DNA of 9,848 nucleotides from Paenibacillus sp. UBA6285 (GTDB lineage Bacteria > Bacillota > Bacilli > Paenibacillales > Paenibacillaceae): NCBI GenBank assembly GCA_002438345.1, contig DJUJ01000003.1, positions 35,351 through 45,198 on the forward strand, written 5' to 3'. The notes below the pieces were generated by a model. It searched no databases. It was not told where the DNA came from and saw nothing but the letters and a program-made list of their open reading frames with translations. Positions 5,088 through 9,848 of this stretch are shown one piece after another. Positions within the stretch are counted from its first letter, which is position 1. Every line of letters starts with the position of its first letter. The position numbers and the translations under genes were made by a program.

Positions 5088-8000
5088 ATGATCCGGGATT
5101 TAATTCTTAGCTTTTGTTTATTGACTATTTTTACGTTTTTTTTCGAGCATTTTTTGATGAGAGTGAATGTTAATCTGAAGGAGGTCACTGTATATACCTG
5201 GAAGGTGGGGATTTACCAAGGGATTGTGGGCATCATTTTATTGTATGCTGGGCATCAGTTTAATAATCTCTATATTGTGGATCTAAGGACAATTACCATC
5301 CTGATTTCGGCTTATATTGGCGGTCCTTTTGCTTCAGTAATTACGGCGTTCATAATTGTACTTTTTTGGATTTCCTATGATCCTTCTATGCTGATAATCA
5401 TTCAAGGAACAGCGCTCGTTTCGCTAATCCTAATCACAAGCAATATATCCGTGCGACTTCTCAAGCATTACTGGATTCAGTGGATGGTTTCCGTTACGGC
5501 CTCAAATCTCTTGCTGATCTTATATAATGAGTTTATGGAGATTCCCTTATCATTAAGTGCCAGTTGGAAATTTTTACTTATTTACCAGGCATCCGGCATG
5601 TTTATTGCGGCAAAGCTGTATTATATGTACAACGTCCAAAAGCTAAAGCAGCGGTTCGATGAACTTCAATGTGATTTATTGGAGATTTTACACTTACAAC
5701 CCGGGTTTATTTATAAATTAACCAAAGAAAGCGGGAAAATTAAATATAAAATCGTCGGCGGCTCGCTTTGCTCCGAACTAGGAATTTCTTATAGCGACAT
5801 CGCAGGAAAAACTATTGATCAAGTAACGATATTTCCGGAAGAGCTAAGCCATTTCATGCAATATCAGAAAGAAAAGGCTTGGGAAGGGGAGCATCTGTCG
5901 TTTGAGATACTTTTAGAGGAACATACTTTGCTTATTACATTAAAGCCTGTGCTTTATAATCAAATCGTCGGCTCAGTCATTGGCTCTGTGATAGACATTT
6001 CTCAGCGCAAGCAATCAGAGAAGCAGCTTAAGGAAAGCGAGGAATTATATCGTTCCCTCGTTGAAAGCTCGCAAGATTTCATTGTTCGCCTAGATGTACA
6101 GGGGCGTATTACGTCCGTGAATAAACAAGTAGCTGAAACATTTCACATCTCGACTGAAAACCTCATCGGGACAAGGTTAACAGACCTGATACCGCCGGGA
6201 GAATATGTAGAGAAATGGCTCTATTACTTCAACCAAGTGATCTCCAGAAGAACGATGGAGAGCTTTGAATACAGTTTTAGCTCTGCACGGAGAGAGCATG
6301 AATATGATATCACACTATCTCCGTTCTACAACATGAACCAGGAGGTTATTGGGATTACTTGCACCGCCCATGATATTTCCCATATAAAGAAAAGCAGGGC
6401 GGCTGATGAAGCAAATAAGGCCAAAAGTGATTTTCTTGCCCGGATAAGTCATGAGATACGTACCCCGATCAGTGGAATTATCGGACTCACAGATCTATTG
6501 TCAAGGCAGGAAATGTCTCCGGTGCAAAAGGACTATTTGGACAAAATACTCTCATCCTCCCATACCTTACTTGGCATTATTAATGATGTTCTCGATTTCT
6601 CCAAGATTGAGGCTGGGAAAATAGAGCTGCAGAAGGTTAATTTCAATTTGCATCAATTGATGCAGGAGTTATCGGATATTCTTGCCGCGCTTGTCGGACA
6701 GAAGCAGCTGAAGTTTATTATTGACACATCCGCGGATATTCCGGGAATTCTTAACGGGGATTCTTTGCGTATTGAGCAAATTCTCATCAATATGATTAAT
6801 AATGCCATTAAATTTACGGATAGTGGGCATATATACGTCAAAGCTGAACCCGTAAGATATGAAGAAGATATCATTCATATAGAATTCTCTGTTGAAGATA
6901 CGGGCATCGGACTCACAAGCGATCAAATCAATCATCTGTTTGAGCCTTTCATGCAGGTCAGACATTATTCCAGACAAAAGAGTGAAGGAACGGGACTAGG
7001 ACTCCCCATCTGCCAATACTTTGTAGAGTTGATGGGGGGAAATATTGAAATTAGCAGTCAACCCGGTCGTGGCAGCAAGTTCACGTTTACTATTCCATTT
7101 GAATACGCACTGTCTGATGATCTTCTTCAAAGGGACGAACAAATTCAGTTTTCACAAACAAAAGTGCTTGTCATTGAGAGCAATGCTACCGTTAGAAACG
7201 GATTATGTTCTATGCTGGAATCGATGAATTTTCATGTTCTCGCATGCGGCAAACTGGAAATGGATCCTTCCCGCATACCTGTTGAAGTTATTTTGGCGGA
7301 TTTAAGTATGGATGATGGGGAAGGACTGAAGGATTGGCTGCATCTTCAGGAAACGGTTTTTGCACATCCTGTTCGTTTTGTCGCTATTGCAACGGCTTCA
7401 GTCCGTGATGAAATTATGAAACTGCCGAAGAACCTGCACCCTGATACCATTATTGTGATGCCGGTTAGCCGCAACGGCCTGTACCAGGCCATGAGATCCT
7501 TGTTTTGGAAAGAAGCAGATTCGGTCTCGAATGTTCACGGAAGGGAGGTCTATTCCTTGCCGGAGTATAAGCGGAGAATTTTGCTAGCGGAAGATAATGA
7601 GATCAATCAGATTGTCGTCACAGAGCTACTTAAGCTATATGGTTTTCAGGTATCCGTTGCAAATGATGGTAATGAGGTTCTCTGTTTGCTGGATAAAGGT
7701 CAGTGGGATTTGCTCTTATTGGATATTCATATGCCTGAGCTGGATGGAGTAGAGGTTACGAAAAAGATCCGACAGAACCAGAAGTATGATCAACTACTGA
7801 TCATCGCTTTGACTGCAAATACCGTAAAGGAAGAGCATGCAATGTACTATCGTGTTGGGATGAACGGTGTTTTAACAAAGCCACTTCAGGTTGATTATCT
7901 GATTTCGTTACTGAACAGATGGCAAACATTAGTCGAATATAATGCAAGCTTTGGAAACAGACAGCAGAGAGAATCGGGGACTTTTCAGCTCAAGGAAATA

Positions 8001-8375
8001 GATTTCCAAGTTATTTTGCAAAGAGTTGGTGGAAAAGAACATATCATGCGTCATATGTTTATTATGTTCTTACGTGACTATAGCCATTTTGCAGAACAAC
8101 TGCGGGAGGCTTTGATCCATAATGATTTTTCTCGAGCGCTCAGAATGCTTCACACAATAAAGGGCGTTGCAGGAAACATATGCGCCGATCGGCTGCTGGT
8201 AGCTGCGGAGAAGCTTGAAATAGTTTTGGAACAAGGTGCTGATGTTCAGACTGAAATGGATAATTTGGAGCTAGAGCTTCAATGGATATCTTCTTCTTTG
8301 CAATATTTTTTAGACAATGAATTTAATGGCGATAGTGCGAATGCATATTATCGTGAGAGGATTATTTTACAATGA
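5088..8375 (+). CDS. Hybrid sensor histidine kinase: membrane sensor, PAS-PAS, HisKA, HATPase, pseudo-REC, REC, HPt
   Basis: The product is 1095 residues from ATG 5088, which has a GTGGGGA stretch 5 nt upstream; GTG 5076 would add four residues without an SD. Residues about 1-180 contain five to six hydrophobic helices with DLRTITILISAYIGGP, resembling the 5TM-5TMR (LytS/YhcK-type) sensor. Two PAS-like regions follow (about 195-305, divergent; and 315-435). HisKA has SHEIRTP with His455. The ATPase has the N box around Asn572, DTGIGL at 604-609 and GTGLGL at 634-639. Receiver 1 (about 692-805) is degenerate: ESN replaces the usual acidic pair and Met791 replaces the catalytic Lys, although Asp738 remains. 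Receiver 2 (about 829-945) is intact, with Glu835/Asp836, Asp879, Thr909 and Lys931. The C-terminal HPt has HTIKG with His1022. It overlaps the response-regulator start by 4 nt, implying a His455-Asp879-His1022 relay to that regulator. The signal is unknown. Confidence 0.92.
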   Translation: MIRDLILSFCLLTIFTFFFEHFLMRVNVNLKEVTVYTWKVGIYQGIVGIILLYAGHQFNNLYIVDLRTITILISAYIGGPFASVITAFIIVLFWISYDPSMLIIIQGTALVSLILITSNISVRLLKHYWIQWMVSVTASNLLLILYNEFMEIPLSLSASWKFLLIYQASGMFIAAKLYYMYNVQKLKQRFDELQCDLLEILHLQPGFIYKLTKESGKIKYKIVGGSLCSELGISYSDIAGKTIDQVTIFPEELSHFMQYQKEKAWEGEHLSFEILLEEHTLLITLKPVLYNQIVGSVIGSVIDISQRKQSEKQLKESEELYRSLVESSQDFIVRLDVQGRITSVNKQVAETFHISTENLIGTRLTDLIPPGEYVEKWLYYFNQVISRRTMESFEYSFSSARREHEYDITLSPFYNMNQEVIGITCTAHDISHIKKSRAADEANKAKSDFLARISHEIRTPISGIIGLTDLLSRQEMSPVQKDYLDKILSSSHTLLGIINDVLDFSKIEAGKIELQKVNFNLHQLMQELSDILAALVGQKQLKFIIDTSADIPGILNGDSLRIEQILINMINNAIKFTDSGHIYVKAEPVRYEEDIIHIEFSVEDTGIGLTSDQINHLFEPFMQVRHYSRQKSEGTGLGLPICQYFVELMGGNIEISSQPGRGSKFTFTIPFEYALSDDLLQRDEQIQFSQTKVLVIESNATVRNGLCSMLESMNFHVLACGKLEMDPSRIPVEVILADLSMDDGEGLKDWLHLQETVFAHPVRFVAIATASVRDEIMKLPKNLHPDTIIVMPVSRNGLYQAMRSLFWKEADSVSNVHGREVYSLPEYKRRILLAEDNEINQIVVTELLKLYGFQVSVANDGNEVLCLLDKGQWDLLLLDIHMPELDGVEVTKKIRQNQKYDQLLIIALTANTVKEEHAMYYRVGMNGVLTKPLQVDYLISLLNRWQTLVEYNASFGNRQQRESGTFQLKEIDFQVILQRVGGKEHIMRHMFIMFLRDYSHFAEQLREALIHNDFSRALRMLHTIKGVAGNICADRLLVAAEKLEIVLEQGADVQTEMDNLELELQWISSSLQYFLDNEFNGDSANAYYRERIILQ

Positions 8376-9073
8376 AAGTAATTCTGATTGAAGATGACGC
8401 GATTATCGGCGATATGATAAAGATGTACCTCTCAGAGGAAGGAAACATAGTTGACAGAGTAGGCACTGGATCTGAGGGGCTTTACCTCGTTAAATATTCT
8501 CATCCTGATCTTGTGATTATTGATCTAGTGTTACCAGATTTAAATGGTGTGGAGGTATCTAGGGAGATACGTAAAGATTCCTTAGTGCCAATTGTAATCA
8601 TATCTATGAATACGGATGTCCTCAGCCGCGTGGAAGCGTTGAACGCCGGAGCTGATGATTTTTTGTGCAAGCCTTTCAGCATGAAAGAGCTGTTGGCGAG
8701 GATGAATGCCCTTATAAGGAGAGCAAATCAAGCTCCTCTCCGCCTAGAACCATACGAAAATATCGGAGGTTACAGACCAGAAGATAAAAGTATTGTTATT
8801 GAACATGAGTACCGGTCGATTAAAGTTGGGGGAAGGCTGGTGGAGACAACCTTTACTGAATTTGAAATTATGAAGCTCATGTATAACCATCCCGAGCGGG
8901 TATTCACACGCGAGGAACTGATTATTTATTTGCGTGGAATTAATACGTTAGTGAATGAGCGCTCAATCGATGTGCATGTTATGAAGCTCAGGAATAAAGT
9001 TGAACTGGATCCCAAAAATCCGAAATATATCAAAACGGTCTGGGGAATAGGCTATAAATTTTCTCTGAAATGA
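8372..9073 (+). CDS. OmpR/PhoB-family response regulator
   Basis: This 233-residue cytosolic transcription regulator has its ATG overlapping the kinase stop (ATGA), with GAGAGGA (8355-8361) 10 nt upstream. The receiver covers residues 1-115, with acidic residues Glu7, Asp8 and Asp9, phosphoacceptor Asp51 in IDLVLPDLNG, Ser78, and Lys100-Pro101. The winged-helix DNA-binding domain covers about 135-233, with TEFEIMKLMYNHPERVFTREEL, the recognition-helix region NERSIDVHVMKLRNKVE, and the terminal wing IKTVWGIGYKF. All receiver catalytic positions are present, so it should be phosphorylated, most plausibly by the HPt domain of the adjacent kinase. Target promoters are unknown; candidates are its own operon and the chemotaxis receptor gene downstream, 115 nt away. 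Confidence 0.93.
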   Translation: MKVILIEDDAIIGDMIKMYLSEEGNIVDRVGTGSEGLYLVKYSHPDLVIIDLVLPDLNGVEVSREIRKDSLVPIVIISMNTDVLSRVEALNAGADDFLCKPFSMKELLARMNALIRRANQAPLRLEPYENIGGYRPEDKSIVIEHEYRSIKVGGRLVETTFTEFEIMKLMYNHPERVFTREELIIYLRGINTLVNERSIDVHVMKLRNKVELDPKNPKYIKTVWGIGYKFSLK

Positions 9074-9094
9074 ATTTTAAACATATGAAGAAAA

Positions 9095-9119
9095 AACATA
9101 AATTCCTAATACTTATGTT
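9095..9119. terminator. Weak AT-rich hairpin after the response regulator
   Basis: AACATAA (9095-9101) pairs perfectly with TTATGTT (9113-9119) around an 11-nt loop. On the plus strand it is followed only by AGAGATGTTTTAAT, a poor T-tract; on the minus strand the complement of the A-run 9088-9096 gives a better one, though no minus-strand gene is seen. Readthrough into the chemotaxis gene is plausible. I see no clear sigma-A or sigma-D promoter in 9074-9188. Confidence 0.3.
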
Positions 9120-9188
9120 AGAGATGTTTTAATACCCTTGCTCTATCATGATTAAGATAAGTTACTTGATGGAGAAGGGGATAAGACA

Positions 9189-9848
9189 GTGCGTAATCTG
9201 AAAGTAGCAACAAAACTGTTTCTGTTGATCGGAGTGTTTATCGTCGCCATGGGAGCGCAAACGGTAATTGGATATTTTTCATTGACGAAGCTTGCTGAAG
9301 GCACATCTGAGATGTACTCCAAACGATTGGTGCCTCAAGCTGAATTTTTGAAGTACCGTTTTCAAAACCAGTCGATGCGAACTATTCTGTTCCAATCGAT
9401 GCAATTTATACCGGGACAGGAAGCGAAAGACTTAGAAACTAATTTTGAGAATTTGAAGAATTCAAATACAAAGATATTGGACAAGCTGCTCGCAGCTGGA
9501 ATTACGGCAGATGAGAAGAAAATTGTAAGCGATATTAAAGAAGAATATTCTTCTTACATCGAAACCATATCAGAAGCATTCGCTTTGGGAGCTGTCAACC
9601 GCAATAAGGAAGCTTATGACCATTATAAAAAAAGTGTTGTACCGTCAATGAATATAATTACATCTTTAGGTGACAAACTGGAAAACAAACTTATGGCCAG
9701 TGCCGCTACCATCAACGAATCAGCCAGGAAGGAAGCCGACCAAAGCCTTCTGCTATCGATTATCCTGTCTGTTATCGCTAGTGTGATCTGCACTATTATC
9801 GGAATCATAATTATTAGAATGATTGTAAAGCCGGTACAAGCCGTACAG
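9189..9848 (+). CDS. Methyl-accepting chemotaxis protein, N-terminal part (cut by the window edge)
   Basis: The frame opens with GTG at 9189, 8 nt after AAGGGG (9175-9180), and stays open for 220 codons to the right edge. It encodes a short cytoplasmic N-terminus (MRNLKVATK), a first transmembrane helix at about residues 10-30 (LFLLIGVFIVAMGAQTVIGYF), and an extracellular region of about 155 residues. That region is mostly charged amphipathic helix, as in four-helix-bundle MCP sensor domains. A second transmembrane helix lies at about 187-209, followed by IVKPVQAVQ, the usual opening of a HAMP domain. The architecture is that of chemoreceptors that signal through CheW/CheA. The methylation and signalling domains would lie beyond the window, so a HAMP-linked histidine kinase cannot be fully excluded. 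Its position after a two-component operon may reflect shared sensing but proves nothing. Confidence 0.8.
   Translation, partial: MRNLKVATKLFLLIGVFIVAMGAQTVIGYFSLTKLAEGTSEMYSKRLVPQAEFLKYRFQNQSMRTILFQSMQFIPGQEAKDLETNFENLKNSNTKILDKLLAAGITADEKKIVSDIKEEYSSYIETISEAFALGAVNRNKEAYDHYKKSVVPSMNIITSLGDKLENKLMASAATINESARKEADQSLLLSIILSVIASVICTIIGIIIIRMIVKPVQAVQ

Noticed and set aside
4925..5110. 61-codon plus-strand frame with a TTG start covering the divergent spacer
   Set aside because: It runs across the terminator hairpin and into the kinase start, has a poorly spaced RBS and a non-protein-like composition; probably an open frame by chance in AT-rich DNA.
9144..9159. TATC-N8-GATA dyad upstream of the chemotaxis receptor gene, similar to the MhqR-like dyads
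   Set aside because: It is 16 bp rather than 18, with 4-nt arms only; too short to claim as a third operator.

Overview
The window looks like chromosome of an endospore-forming Bacillota, most likely Paenibacillus or a close relative. The evidence is a GerA-family spore germinant receptor gene, moderately AT-rich DNA, strong AGGAG-type ribosome binding sites with several TTG and GTG starts, and Bacillus-style thiol/quinone-stress genes. The genus is an inference.

Region 1 (1-910) is the 3' part of an M20-family amidohydrolase gene (allantoate / N-carbamoyl-L-amino-acid hydrolase type), cut by the left window edge and closed by a long hairpin. Region 2 (911-2800) is a two-gene plus-strand operon. 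It encodes a glyoxalase-fold ring-cleaving dioxygenase of the MhqA/MhqO type and a flavin-reductase-like split-barrel protein. Its leader carries a TTGACA promoter and two 18-bp dyads of the form TATCT-N8-AGATA, which resemble the Bacillus MhqR operator. The operon ends in a hairpin that shares a 22-nt core, in inverted orientation, with the hairpin closing region 1.

Region 3 (2842-4849, minus strand) is a germinant-receptor locus. It has an apparently complete GerA-type A subunit, a short ORF that reads like only the last membrane segments of a GerAB-type B subunit, and a 71-residue two-helix protein resembling the small 'D' proteins of some receptor operons. No full B subunit and no C subunit are present, so the locus appears reduced by deletion. 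The three frames overlap head to tail.

Region 4 (4850-9073, plus strand) holds a divergent spacer with an intrinsic terminator ahead of the next gene, then a large hybrid histidine kinase (membrane sensor, two PAS, HisKA, HATPase, degenerate receiver, intact receiver, HPt) overlapping by 4 nt an OmpR-family response regulator. Together they form a likely His-Asp-His-Asp phosphorelay. Region 5 (9189-9848) is the start of a methyl-accepting chemotaxis protein cut by the right edge.

I did not find a wholly new system. The points most worth a second look are the truncated germination operon, the paired MhqR-like operators, the shared hairpin core, the terminator in the divergent leader, and the kinase's pseudo-receiver.
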